A stretch of DNA of 26,545 nucleotides, taken from IMG/VR virus record IMGVR_UViG_3300045920_000109, positions 1-26,545 of that record. One strand, written 5' to 3'. Below the pieces are notes generated by a model. That model did no database searches. It was not told the origin of the DNA and worked only from the letters and a program-made list of their open reading frames with translations. Origin of the DNA: a virus. Position numbers and translations under genes: made by a program. The number at the start of each line of letters is the position of its first letter. The first letter of the stretch is position 1. This document shows positions 7,055 to 13,297 of the stretch, piece by piece.

Positions 7055-7231
7055 TCAAGCTATGTCGTACTGCTCCCGTTCCTCTGGCGTTGCCTGTCGC
7101 GTCGTGACCTTTCCCGATCGGCTCGCCCAGCGTTTCTCCTGGCGCTTCTTCCACTTGCGGCGAGCTGCCCGCTGTTCCTTGGTGGAACGCTTGACCAGGT
7201 GCATCGAGCCACCGATCGAGCCCTTACTCAT
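7055..7231 (-). CDS. Small, highly basic hypothetical protein
   Basis: A 58-residue protein, MSKGSIGGSMHLVKRSTKEQ, followed by a Lys/Arg-rich helix (RAARRKWKKRQEKRW) and an acidic end. Likely nucleic-acid-binding by charge, though no domain is recognised. The ATG at 7231 overlaps the upstream stop as ATGA. Confidence 0.6.
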   Translation of the reverse strand: MSKGSIGGSMHLVKRSTKEQRAARRKWKKRQEKRWASRSGKVTTRQATPEEREQYDIA

Positions 7232-7683
7232 GGCGGTGAATCTCCGTTCCTGTTGCTGCTGACCTCTGTAGCGTCGATGCCGCCGAGCAGCGCGTACATG
7301 CGCTGGAAGGCCATCTCGAAGATCTCCCACTCGTTGCCCGCCGACCAGACCGCCGCCGCTTGAAGAGCGATGGCCCTGCCTTCGGGGAGCGATGGAGCGT
7401 GGCCGTTCCCATTCCCGTTCAGTGAGATCGGAGCGAGCGCCAAGAGCTTCCACTTCTGGTTGCCCGCTTTGCTGAGGCCGGCGTCTTCGACGACCAGCTC
7501 GCGGGGGATGCCGATGGATTCGCGAAGCTGCCCCTGGACCTGCTCGGCCTTGTCGCGGTCCTTCTTCGTGATCTTGATCATCTCTTTGCCTGCGAAGGCC
7601 ACCACCGAATACATGAAGTCGCCGTACTGGGACTTCCACTCGTCGATCTCGTCGACGACGTCGGTGATGATGAACTGGGTCAT
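7228..7683 (-). CDS. Hypothetical early protein
   Basis: A 151-residue protein. The N-terminal part mixes strands and helices (MTQFIITDVVDEIDEWKSQ, then a charged KKDRDKAEQVQGQL helix). The centre is NQKWKLLALAPISLNGNGNG. The C-terminal part is helical and ends in a polar tail. No catalytic motif is evident. ATG at 7683 overlaps the upstream stop as ATGA. Because it follows a probable ssDNA-annealing gene in the same operon, a role in DNA metabolism is possible, but I do not recognise the family. Confidence 0.6.
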   Translation of the reverse strand: MTQFIITDVVDEIDEWKSQYGDFMYSVVAFAGKEMIKITKKDRDKAEQVQGQLRESIGIPRELVVEDAGLSKAGNQKWKLLALAPISLNGNGNGHAPSLPEGRAIALQAAAVWSAGNEWEIFEMAFQRMYALLGGIDATEVSSNRNGDSPP

Positions 7684-8036
7684 ATGGGCCTCCTGGCGAT
7701 CGCTTCACGAGCCAGCGCCTGCCAGCGATCGAGCTCGGCGTGGTTGGGGAGGTCACGTAGACAGGTGGGACAGGTATCGAGCCCGCGGCGCCGCAACCCG
7801 CGCAGAGCATCGACCAGCGAGTGCGGAAGACCCTTGGGAGGTTCGAACAGATGCCGTGCTGCCCCCCATGTTGCTGCCTCAGCGAAACCGGGGAGTGCTT
7901 CCTGACGGGCCTGCCTGTTCAGGTCGATCAGGGCGAGACACTTCGCTTCCAAGCTCTGGTCCGAGTCGGCGATCTCTCTGGCTTCGACCTGGTACTTGCC
8001 TAGGATCTCGAGCATCTCGTCGACCTCAGTAGTCAC
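7680..8036 (-). CDS. Hypothetical protein with CxxC motif
   Basis: A 118-residue helical protein. It begins VTTEVDEMLEILGKYQVEA and carries one CPTCLRDLPNH motif near residue 90, which could bind zinc with the following His. The GTG start at 8036 overlaps the upstream TGA as GTGA. No family recognised. Confidence 0.6.
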   Translation of the reverse strand: MTTEVDEMLEILGKYQVEAREIADSDQSLEAKCLALIDLNRQARQEALPGFAEAATWGAARHLFEPPKGLPHSLVDALRGLRRRGLDTCPTCLRDLPNHAELDRWQALAREAIARRPI

Positions 8037-8410
8037 GCCGCGTCCCCCTGTCCCCAACTCGCCAGCTTGGCTTCCTCCTTGAACGCTGAAGCAACGCTCT
8101 GAAGGCCGGAGAGGATCGCCATGCTGGCGCGCAGGGCCTCCCAGGCTGAGTCCTTCAGCGTTGCCGCCATCTCGGCGCGGAACCACTCATCCCGCGTCTT
8201 GAGGAACAGCTCGTCCTCGCGGTCGGCGACCAACTTGGCGCGGAGTTCGGGGCGCCGCTTCGCTCGAGCCTCCCGGTAAGCGACCTTGGCCTCGACGGCC
8301 TCCGAGTTCCGCCGACGGAGCTCGTCAAGGGCTATGCGGATGGCTTCGGCAGCGCCGATCATCTTCGCGTTGATCTGAGCAAGGCTTAGGTCGTGGGCGA
8401 CGTCGCTCAT
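8033..8410 (-). CDS. Hypothetical helical protein
   Basis: A 125-residue, strongly helical protein (MSDVAHDLSLAQINAKMIGA at the start) with a long charged middle (EAKVAYREARAKRRPELRAK). It resembles helical proteins often found beside phage recombination or single-strand-annealing genes. It directly follows such a gene here, with an ATGA overlap at 8407-8410. No motif fixes a function. Confidence 0.6.
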   Translation of the reverse strand: MSDVAHDLSLAQINAKMIGAAEAIRIALDELRRRNSEAVEAKVAYREARAKRRPELRAKLVADREDELFLKTRDEWFRAEMAATLKDSAWEALRASMAILSGLQSVASAFKEEAKLASWGQGDAA

Positions 8411-9063
8411 TCCGGTGTCCCCAAGTCTTCGACGGTGCCCTCCACGATCGAGACCCACGGGGCGCCGCAGAACTTGCAGCGTTCGGTGCCGGCCTTGATC
8501 ACCTTGGCTGGGGAGCCGTTCTTGTAGCGGTGCGAACAGGTGGTGCCCGAGGCCGGAGGAGGCTTAGTGGCTTCCGAGGAGACGGGAGCACTCTCCTCCG
8601 GCTCGGGCAGACGCGGCTCCCCGCTAGGGGTTTGTGCCGCGACATCGGCGGCGCTGGGGGGGGTCGATCGAGGGAGTGAGGTCCCTTCTGCGGCCCCCCC
8701 AGACGCCGTCTCCGCGCCGCCCTTCCCCGAAGCGGACACGGAAGCCATCTCTTCACGCGATGGACGCTGGCCCTTCGGCGCGTAGCCCAGGTTCGCCAGG
8801 GCTCGCCCGATCGCGGAGGTCTCGCAGTTCTCCAGGGCCGAGGTCGCGTTGACGCCGCGTTCGGTCTGGACTTCGTGGGCGTAGCCGGTCGCCGATGGTG
8901 GGGTGAGTGCCTCGTCCCGCCAGACGGACGCCTTGACGATGAAGCCCTCGCCCGCCGTCCCGACGTGGACCAACTCCGTCTCGATCCGCCCGCCGTGATG
9001 CTCCGACCAGAACGCTCGCAGGCGATCTTCGACAGGCTCGTACTTGGTCAGATCAAAGGGCAC
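8407..9063 (-). CDS. Probable Erf/Sak-like ssDNA-annealing protein with zinc ribbon
   Basis: A 218-residue protein. Residues 1-95 hold a compact domain: LTKYEPVEDRLRAFW, a beta-strand pair (FIVKASVWRD), an ATGYAHE loop and then ENCETSAIGRALANLGY. That last block is a hallmark of a broad group of phage proteins related to Erf/Sak single-strand-annealing proteins. Residues ~105-170 are a Pro/Ser/Ala-rich linker. Residues 176-199 form a Cys/His set (CSH, then CKFC) like a small zinc ribbon. The GTG start at 9063 has GGAGG six bases upstream. It likely works in phage DNA recombination or repair. The Erf/Sak assignment is by motif only. Confidence 0.6.
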   Translation of the reverse strand: MPFDLTKYEPVEDRLRAFWSEHHGGRIETELVHVGTAGEGFIVKASVWRDEALTPPSATGYAHEVQTERGVNATSALENCETSAIGRALANLGYAPKGQRPSREEMASVSASGKGGAETASGGAAEGTSLPRSTPPSAADVAAQTPSGEPRLPEPEESAPVSSEATKPPPASGTTCSHRYKNGSPAKVIKAGTERCKFCGAPWVSIVEGTVEDLGTPE

Positions 9064-9202
9064 GCCGAGCCTCCTGCCCCTCGATTCGGTCGAGCTCGAA
9101 GTCCGCCGTGCAGTCGGCGTGGGCAACGCCGTAGCGGTCGTCCCGCGTCTCGTTGGGCAAGATGCGGTCGCCGCAGTGAACGCAGTAGATGGGGTTGCTC
9201 AT
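9053..9202 (-). CDS. Small zinc-ribbon-like protein
   Basis: A 49-residue protein with CVHCGDRI and a later HADC, so up to four Cys/His ligands. It is typical of tiny phage zinc-ribbon proteins with no assigned role. ATG at 9202 overlaps the upstream stop as ATGA; its 3' end overlaps the next gene by 11 bases. Confidence 0.65.
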   Translation of the reverse strand: MSNPIYCVHCGDRILPNETRDDRYGVAHADCTADFELDRIEGQEARRAL

Positions 9203-9450
9203 GGCTCGTAGAGGGGGCAGGTGGTCATGTGGGTGTGCGGCGCGAGGGTTACCGGGCAGGTGCAGCCTTCTTCGCGTGCCCCGCGGCGGTAGTCGATGCG
9301 CTGCTGAGACTCTTGGTACGCGCGGCGTTGGGACAGGTGGGCCTTGGAGCACCATCCCCAGTGACCTTTCCACGGCTCGCGGTGGCACTCCGAACAGGCG
9401 GGATGACGTTGGCGCCAGCGGGCCATCTCGGCGTCGGTGAACTCGCTCAC
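9199..9450 (-). CDS. Small Cys/Trp-rich hypothetical protein
   Basis: An 83-residue protein with six cysteines (CSECHREPW, WCSKAHL, CTCP, CPLYEP). The Cys/His spacing suggests one or two zinc sites. The GTG start at 9450 overlaps the upstream stop as GTGA. Family unknown. Confidence 0.6.
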   Translation of the reverse strand: MSEFTDAEMARWRQRHPACSECHREPWKGHWGWCSKAHLSQRRAYQESQQRIDYRRGAREEGCTCPVTLAPHTHMTTCPLYEP

Positions 9451-9671
9451 GGCTTCCTCGTCCCGCAGAAGCACTTGCTCTCCGGCTCCTTGTCCTCGAT
9501 CGCCGGGTGACCTAGGACGACGCAGCCGAAGGTCACCGCCATCGCGGAGGCGCCGTAGTAAGGACCGCGCAGGACGCCGAGCAGGGCGATCTCCAGGTCG
9601 GAGATGCGGCGGTGCAGCATCTCCACGCGAGCCTCATAGCCGTCGGCTTCGATCTCGGCGGGGGACCTCAC
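9447..9671 (-). CDS. Small hypothetical protein
   Basis: A 74-residue protein. The first half is a charged helix (EARVEMLHRRISDLEIALL). The second half has a hydrophobic stretch (ASAMAVTFGCVVLGHPA) and a final CFC. GTG at 9671 overlaps the upstream TGA as GTGA. No family recognised. Confidence 0.55.
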   Translation of the reverse strand: MRSPAEIEADGYEARVEMLHRRISDLEIALLGVLRGPYYGASAMAVTFGCVVLGHPAIEDKEPESKCFCGTRKP

Positions 9672-9874
9672 TCGAAGTCTCCGCGCCGCTCGTGGTCGTA
9701 CAGCGGCTGCTTCTCGTAGACGGTGAAGTGGTGGTCGGACTCGGCGCGGAGGCGTTCGCGTTCTCTCCAGGCGCGGAACATCTCGGCTTCGCGCTCGTCC
9801 AGGTGGTAGGAGGCGCGGATGTAGAGCCACGCCGCGAGGACGACTCCGACCGCGACCAGGATGTAGCCGATCAT
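9668..9874 (-). CDS. Small membrane protein with cytoplasmic tail
   Basis: A 68-residue protein with one N-terminal transmembrane helix (MIGYILVAVGVVLAAWLYI) and a highly charged helical C-terminus (EREAEMFRAWRERERLR). An early phage membrane protein of this shape could alter host envelope functions or anchor partners, but no function is known. ATG at 9874 overlaps the upstream stop as ATGA. Confidence 0.6.
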   Translation of the reverse strand: MIGYILVAVGVVLAAWLYIRASYHLDEREAEMFRAWRERERLRAESDHHFTVYEKQPLYDHERRGDFE

Positions 9875-10098
9875 CGGCGTCCCTCGTGGTTGAACAGGTC
9901 GACGAGCGCCTCGGCGCGGGGATCCTCGTACTGCCAGGAGATATCGCGGATGAGCCGCTCGATGAGTTGGGCCTCGAGCTCGCGGGCGTCGCCGAACTCG
10001 CCGGCGGTCCACAGGTGCTTGATCGACTCGGTCAGCTTCCAATACTCGGCGGCTTCGTAGATGTATTCCTCGGCGGGCTTGAGCTTCGCCTTGGTCAC
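9871..10098 (-). CDS. Small hypothetical helical protein
   Basis: A 75-residue soluble, acidic/helical protein (KPAEEYIYEAAEYWKLTESI). The GTG start at 10098 overlaps the upstream stop as GTGA. No motif. Confidence 0.6.
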   Translation of the reverse strand: MTKAKLKPAEEYIYEAAEYWKLTESIKHLWTAGEFGDARELEAQLIERLIRDISWQYEDPRAEALVDLFNHEGRR

Positions 10099-10259
10099 GC
10101 CGCCTCCAGCAGGGCTCGACGCAGCGCCCGGACGATCTGGGTGGGCTCCATGCCCTTCAGGTCAGGAGCGAGCGCAGCAAAGGTCGAGGACAGGGCCTGG
10201 TAGCACGTCCAGCATCGGCGGTGCTCGATGAGCGGGTCGTGGTCGGGGGAGTGGGTCAT
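10095..10259 (-). CDS. Small CxxC protein
   Basis: A 54-residue protein beginning MTHSPDHDPLIEHRRCWTCY. The HRRCWTC block could be half of a zinc site. The rest is a short amphipathic helix region ending LRRALLEAA. ATG at 10259 overlaps the upstream TGA as ATGA, and its TGA overlaps the next GTG as GTGA, so it fills an otherwise empty 160-base gap in a tight operon. Family unknown. Confidence 0.65.
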   Translation of the reverse strand: MTHSPDHDPLIEHRRCWTCYQALSSTFAALAPDLKGMEPTQIVRALRRALLEAA

Positions 10260-10552
10260 GACGCTTCCTCCTCGAGGGCGAGATGCGTCATGACGGCGGT
10301 ACGGGAGATGTCCAGCAGGCGAGCGATCTCCGAGGGGTTCAAGCCCTTGGCCGAGTAGTCCTTCACCTTCTGCCGGAGGCGCTCGGTGGCGCGCTCGTTC
10401 TCGACGGCGGCGTCCATGAGGTGCATGTGGACGGCCTGCCTTGAGATGCCGCAGAGACGTGCGATCTCGGACTGCGTGAAGCCCTGAGCCTTGTATCGCA
10501 AGACCATCTGTCGGGTCTGGCCGCGTCCACGTTTGGCTCCGAGCTTCGCCAT
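10256..10552 (-). CDS. Double helix-turn-helix regulator, first gene of early operon
   Basis: A 98-residue protein made of two similar helix-turn-helix units: GFTQSEIARLCGISRQAV (about 24-41) and GLNPSEIARLLDISRTAV (about 70-87), joined by a charged helix. Each resembles the DNA-binding part of resolvase/sigma-like or MerR-like HTHs. There is no sensor or dimerisation domain, so it may bind a repeated site as a monomer or form a small dimer. ATG at 10552 lies about one base after the predicted transcript start, so the message may be nearly leaderless. A role as Cro-like or early activator is inferred from its position. Confidence 0.75.
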   Translation of the reverse strand: MAKLGAKRGRGQTRQMVLRYKAQGFTQSEIARLCGISRQAVHMHLMDAAVENERATERLRQKVKDYSAKGLNPSEIARLLDISRTAVMTHLALEEEAS

Positions 10553-10560
10553 GGGTCGGT

Positions 10561-10590
10561 AGCGTAGTACCGGGGGTATGTGGTCGTCAA
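10561..10590 (-). promoter_or_regulatory. Candidate leftward early promoter
   Basis: On the minus strand, TTGACG (10590-10585), an 18-base spacer, then TACGCT (10566-10561). The -35 matches consensus at five of six positions; the -10 is weak. The predicted start falls beside the ATG of the double-HTH gene. Confidence 0.5.
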
Positions 10591-10594
10591 GACC
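10582..10594. promoter_or_regulatory. Operator-like inverted repeat over the leftward -35
   Basis: GGTC, five bases, GACC: a short inverted repeat covering the leftward -35 hexamer and lying 16 bases upstream of the rightward -35. A repressor bound here would be placed to shut the early promoter. Short arms make this tentative. Confidence 0.35.
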
Positions 10595-10609
10595 TTACCG
10601 AGACGGAAG

Positions 10610-10638
10610 TTGACATTCTTTTGGGTCGGTCGCATGAT
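10610..10638 (+). promoter_or_regulatory. Candidate rightward promoter of regulator/integrase unit
   Basis: TTGACA (10610-10615), a 17-base spacer, then CATGAT (10633-10638). The -35 is perfect consensus and the -10 matches four of six. The predicted start is about 20 bases before the ATG of the small HTH regulator. Confidence 0.6.
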
Positions 10639-10663
10639 GTCCCCCCAACGTGGGAGGGCCAAG

Positions 10664-10939
10664 ATGGGAAGGACCGCGCCGAAACCGTGGGAATGGATCG
10701 CCCAAGCGCGAACGAAGGCGGGGATATCCAAGAGCCGCATGGCGCGGCTGCTCGACATCCAGGACAGGGCCTACCGGCGCTGGGAGCAGGCCCCCGGCGT
10801 TCGGCCTGAAGTCATCCACCTCGAACGCTTCTGCACCGTCACCGGGTCCGACCTCAAGCGGGGGATCGAGATCGTCTACGGTGTGACCATTCCGGGATAT
10901 CTCAACCGGCCCATCGACGTACTCGCCGGCGTCGCATGA
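10664..10939 (+). CDS. Small HTH regulator (candidate repressor)
   Basis: A 91-residue protein. Residues 8-60 hold a Xre/Cro-like helix-turn-helix: WEWIAQARTKAGISKSRMAR, followed by the LLDIQDRAYRRWEQ turn and recognition helix. A short C-terminal part may dimerise; there is no peptidase domain like that of LexA/CI. The start is ATG at 10664, five bases after GGGAGGG; the frame is open further upstream but that would run through the promoter. It is divergent from the early operon and followed by the integrase, the usual place for an immunity repressor. Repressor versus excise/Cro role cannot be separated from sequence alone. Confidence 0.7.
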   Translation: MGRTAPKPWEWIAQARTKAGISKSRMARLLDIQDRAYRRWEQAPGVRPEVIHLERFCTVTGSDLKRGIEIVYGVTIPGYLNRPIDVLAGVA

Positions 10940-10993
10940 ATCCGCCATGTCGCCTACTGCGGCAGCAACCTTCAACCGGCCGATACCTGAGAT

Positions 10994-11845
10994 GTGCGAC
11001 ACGTCTGGTGGATCTTGAGCATCGCCCTGCTCGAGATGACGCTGCTCGACCGGCTCCGATCGTGGACGGACTACCTCGAGGCGACGGACCACCGACCCAA
11101 GACGATCCGCGCCTACCGTTACTGGATCCTACGCTTTTCCGCCGACACCTTGATCGATCCGTGGGAGGCGACCGAGGACGACCTGGTCACCTACCTCGCC
11201 TCTCAGCCGAAGAACGGCTCGAGCCGGTCCTGCGTCCTTCGAGCGTTCAAGTCCTACTGGAGCTGGGCGGCGCCCAGAGCCGGAAGGGACCCGACCGAGC
11301 GGCTGCACATCCGCCGACCGTCTTCACCCAAGGCACCACACATCCCACCGGAGGTGTTCCGGGACATCTTGCGCGAGGCCTTCCACCGCGCGCCTCGAAG
11401 GGGATGGACACTGCTGCTGCTGTTCTCCACCGGGATCCGGATCGGCTCACTCGTCGCGCTGCGGGCCTCCGACGTGAACCTGGCCGATGGTGTCCTCTGG
11501 GTCAGAGAGGCCAAAGGTGGCCGTTCCTACGAGGTGCCGCTGGTCCGGCTATCTCTTTCGGCGGCTCGCTGGCTCGTTCAAGACGCAGCCGAACGAGAGA
11601 CCCTGGTGGGCGTGGGACAGGAGCAGGTCCGCAACTGGCTCCGGGAGGCACGGCTTTCGGCCGGGGTGCCCGACCGAGTGTGGCCACACCTGCTGCGGCA
11701 CTCGTTCGCGACCGAGCTGGCGCGGGTGACCGATCCGGAGACCTGGCGGGTGGCGATGAACCACGCCGACCTGTCGAACTTCCCGCGCTACGTCCACACC
11801 GACGCCGAGCGGATCCGGCAGGCCGTGGCCCGTATCAGGCTCTGA
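10994..11845 (+). CDS. int: Tyrosine-type site-specific integrase
   Basis: A 283-residue tyrosine recombinase that would integrate and help excise the phage at an attachment site. N-terminal core-binding domain (about 15-95: LDRLRSWTDYLEATDHRPKT) and a catalytic domain with all expected residues: Arg149 in STGIRIGSL, Lys174 in REAKGGRS, His232 and Arg235 in PHLLRHSF, His257 in MNHADL, and the nucleophile Tyr266 in NFPRYVH. It lacks the extra N-terminal arm-binding domain of lambda-type integrases, or has it much reduced. GTG at 10994 gives the longest form; ATG at 11036 (269 residues) is equally plausible, and neither has a strong ribosome site. Confidence 0.93.
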   Translation: MRHVWWILSIALLEMTLLDRLRSWTDYLEATDHRPKTIRAYRYWILRFSADTLIDPWEATEDDLVTYLASQPKNGSSRSCVLRAFKSYWSWAAPRAGRDPTERLHIRRPSSPKAPHIPPEVFRDILREAFHRAPRRGWTLLLLFSTGIRIGSLVALRASDVNLADGVLWVREAKGGRSYEVPLVRLSLSAARWLVQDAAERETLVGVGQEQVRNWLREARLSAGVPDRVWPHLLRHSFATELARVTDPETWRVAMNHADLSNFPRYVHTDAERIRQAVARIRL

Positions 11846-11950
11846 GAGGCCCTGTACCGCGTGGGGGGTATCGGACTACCCCCCCAGGCCCTACGGCCCT
11901 CCTGAGCCTTCTCAGAGGCCCTAGACGGCCATCTGTGAGAAGGGTAGAAG
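11846..11950. other. Candidate attachment-site region after integrase
   Basis: No gene. It holds a strong hairpin (11863-11884) and repeated AGGCCCT words at 11847, 11886 and 11916, the last two followed by CGGCC. A second small hairpin CTGAG-CCTT-CTCAG lies at about 11902-11915. Such repeats next to an integrase may be integrase-binding arms or part of attP, but no tRNA-like core was seen. Confidence 0.3.
11863..11884 (+). terminator. Strong hairpin downstream of integrase
   Basis: GGGGGGTA, six bases, TACCCCCC: a perfect 8-bp stem 18 bases past the integrase stop. No T-run follows. It may end or attenuate the integrase transcript, or be part of an attachment site. Confidence 0.45.
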
Positions 11951-11971
11951 ATGCATGAAGGAGGTTTGACC

Positions 11972-12229
11972 ATGCTCAGCCAGTACACGCCGGACGACGA
12001 GTCCTCGGTCGGCCTGCTCATCGTCCTGATCGCGCTCTACTTCATCCCCACGATCGTGGCCGTCATCCGCAAGGTGCCGAGCACCGGGTCGGTCGTGGTG
12101 ATCAACCTGTTCCTCGGGTGGAGCCTGATCGGATGGGTCGTGGCCCTCGCGATGGCGGTACGCACGGTCCCTCGTCCGGTACCTGGCCCGGTTCCGCCGC
12201 GTCGCGACGGCTTCCCACCGCCTCCATAA
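11972..12229 (+). CDS. Superinfection-immunity-type membrane protein
   Basis: An 85-residue inner-membrane protein. Two transmembrane helices (about 13-32 and 41-62) flank a short basic loop, with NLFLGWSLIGWVVALAMA in the second. The pattern, YFIPT-x-RK-x-N-GW-xx-GW, is the signature of the T4 Imm-like superinfection immunity family (Pfam PF14373). T4 Imm blocks DNA entry of related phages; many bacterial and prophage homologues exist without tested function. The Pro-rich tail is cytoplasmic or disordered. ATG at 11972 follows GAAGGAGG by seven bases. Its place after the integrase suits expression from a prophage. Confidence 0.75.
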   Translation: MLSQYTPDDESSVGLLIVLIALYFIPTIVAVIRKVPSTGSVVVINLFLGWSLIGWVVALAMAVRTVPRPVPGPVPPRRDGFPPPP

Positions 12230-12230
12230 A

Positions 12231-12283
12231 CGCCGGAAGGCCGCTGCCCCGAAGAAGGAGGCAGCGGCCAAGGGGCTCCGGCG
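12231..12283. terminator. Two-tier hairpin between convergent genes
   Basis: An inner perfect 10-bp stem (GGCCGCTGCC 12239-12248 / GGCAGCGGCC 12260-12269) inside an outer 6-bp stem (CGCCGG 12231-12236 / CCGGCG 12278-12283). It sits between the end of the plus-strand immunity gene and the end of the leftward lysis cassette, as expected of a bidirectional terminator. No T-run. Confidence 0.65.
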
Positions 12284-12285
12284 GG

Positions 12286-12528
12286 CTAGACGTTCGGGCT
12301 CTTGGAGACCGTCCCGTCCGGGCCGGGATAGAGCTGGCCGGCTCGCTGGCGCTTAGCGACGTACCAGGTGACGCCGGCGGCGAGCCAGGACACCACCACC
12401 ACGATCGCGGCGGCGGCGTTGGTCGAGACCTCCACGCCGAAGAACTCGTTGAGCAGGATCAGCAGAGCGCCAACGATGGAGCCGATTGCTCCGGTGAGCG
12501 CCTCCGACGGTCTCGAGGCGCCGATCAC
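12286..12528 (-). CDS. Holin-like membrane protein, last gene of lysis cassette
   Basis: An 80-residue protein with two predicted membrane helices (about 12-28, GAIGSIVGALLILL, and 37-57, AAAAIVVVVSWLAAGVTWYV) and a charged, polar C-terminus, the general plan of a class II holin. GTG at 12528, six bases after GGAGG, overlaps the upstream TGA as GTGA. It may form the membrane hole that releases the endolysin. Confidence 0.65.
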   Translation of the reverse strand: MIGASRPSEALTGAIGSIVGALLILLNEFFGVEVSTNAAAAIVVVVSWLAAGVTWYVAKRQRAGQLYPGPDGTVSKSPNV

Positions 12529-12686
12529 CTCTTGCCTCCGAAGGTCACGTTCACCCCGCCGTAGGTGTTGAACGCGATGGCGAGGACGAACCATTCGAGC
12601 GCTCCGAGGAGCACCTTCTCCTCGAGCACGGCGCCGACCAACCCAAGCGCGATGCAGACCAGCGCCAGCAGCGCGGTGATGGACAT
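12525..12686 (-). CDS. Small two-helix membrane protein of lysis cassette
   Basis: A 53-residue protein, MSITALLALVCIALGLVGAV, then a charged EEK turn and a second hydrophobic part (WFVLAIAFNTYGG). Similar small proteins are encoded next to holins in actinophages. AGGAGG lies four bases before the ATG at 12686. Its stop overlaps the holin-like gene's GTG. It could be a holin, an antiholin or an accessory protein. Confidence 0.65.
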   Translation of the reverse strand: MSITALLALVCIALGLVGAVLEEKVLLGALEWFVLAIAFNTYGGVNVTFGGKR

Positions 12687-12701
12687 GAGACCTCCTAACA
12701 A

Positions 12702-12723
12702 AGGTTTCTCCTAGGTTTCTCCT
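12702..12723. repeat. Two tandem 11-base repeats
   Basis: AGGTTTCTCCT occurs twice without a gap, between the secreted RTX-like gene and the next membrane gene, overlapping the former's stop codon. On the minus strand each copy reads as an AGGAG ribosome-site-like word, so this looks like a duplicated ribosome-binding segment. Possibly a slippage product. Confidence 0.6.
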
Positions 12724-13297
12724 AACAAGGTTCGGGTGGCTGAGGTGGGGGTGGGGTGCAGGCCGGGAACGGAACGGTCACAGTGACCGTCACCGTGGAC
12801 GGGGGTAGCGTCGGAACTGGCGGGGTGGGGACCGGCTCGATCAGCTCCTCGGCAAGCTCAAGGGCGCCGTGGAACGAACCGGAGAGCCTCGAGACGGCGA
12901 CGAGCGCCGAGCGAAAGGTCTCCTCACATCCCCGGGTACGGTCGCCCTCGTCGACGAAACACTGATCGCGGCCAGGACCGCCGTCGGCGAGCTCGCCCCC
13001 ACGGCGGTCGATGATGAAGATGCGGTCTCTTCCCTTGTTGCCGAAGGCCCGGTCTACTCCTGCCCCGCCGACCAGGACGTCGGGTCCTCGCCCTCCCCGC
13101 AGGGAGTCGTTGCCCTTGCCGCCGTGGATGTAGTCGCGGCCGTTCTTGCCGCACATCACGTCTCTACCGTCGGTGCCGGCCATCACATCGGGCAGCGGCG
13201 TTCCGGTCTTGGTGCACGGCACGTCCTGAGCGCTTGAGAAGGACAGACCTCCGAGGACCAGAAGTCCGACGAGCGTGATGACGACCGCCGGTCTCAC
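12722..13297 (-). CDS. Predicted secreted RTX-like calcium-binding protein
   Basis: A 191-residue predicted secreted protein. Residues 1-23 are a signal peptide (VITLVGLLVLGGLSFSSA). Residues ~41-110 are RTX-like nonapeptide units (GTDGRDVMCGKNGRD, GGKGNDSLRGGRGPD, GGPGRDQC) that in known proteins bind calcium. Residues ~154-191 are a Thr/Val stretch followed by a Pro-rich, Cys-containing end. Such units with extra cysteines are common in secreted actinobacterial proteins, so it may be a host-derived cargo gene. The GTG at 13297 is preferred to the GTG at 13303, because GAGGA lies six bases before it and it overlaps the upstream stop as GTGA. Its role in lysis or lysogeny is unknown. Confidence 0.7.
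   Translation of the reverse strand: MRPAVVITLVGLLVLGGLSFSSAQDVPCTKTGTPLPDVMAGTDGRDVMCGKNGRDYIHGGKGNDSLRGGRGPDVLVGGAGVDRAFGNKGRDRIFIIDRRGGELADGGPGRDQCFVDEGDRTRGCEETFRSALVAVSRLSGSFHGALELAEELIEPVPTPPVPTLPPSTVTVTVTVPFPACTPPPPQPPEPC

Noticed and set aside
10902-10981. TCAACCGGCC repeated 70 bases apart as attachment or operator sites
   Set aside because: One copy is inside the regulator coding region, only ten bases match, and nothing else supports a role.
11036-11036. ATG 11036 as the only integrase start
   Set aside because: Not excluded, but neither start has a ribosome site; the longer frame is kept with this as alternative.
10936-11958. Long plus-strand open frame (340 codons) across the integrase
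   Set aside because: It overlaps the integrase in another frame, is Arg/Pro-rich low-complexity as expected from GC-rich shadows, and has no recognisable motif.
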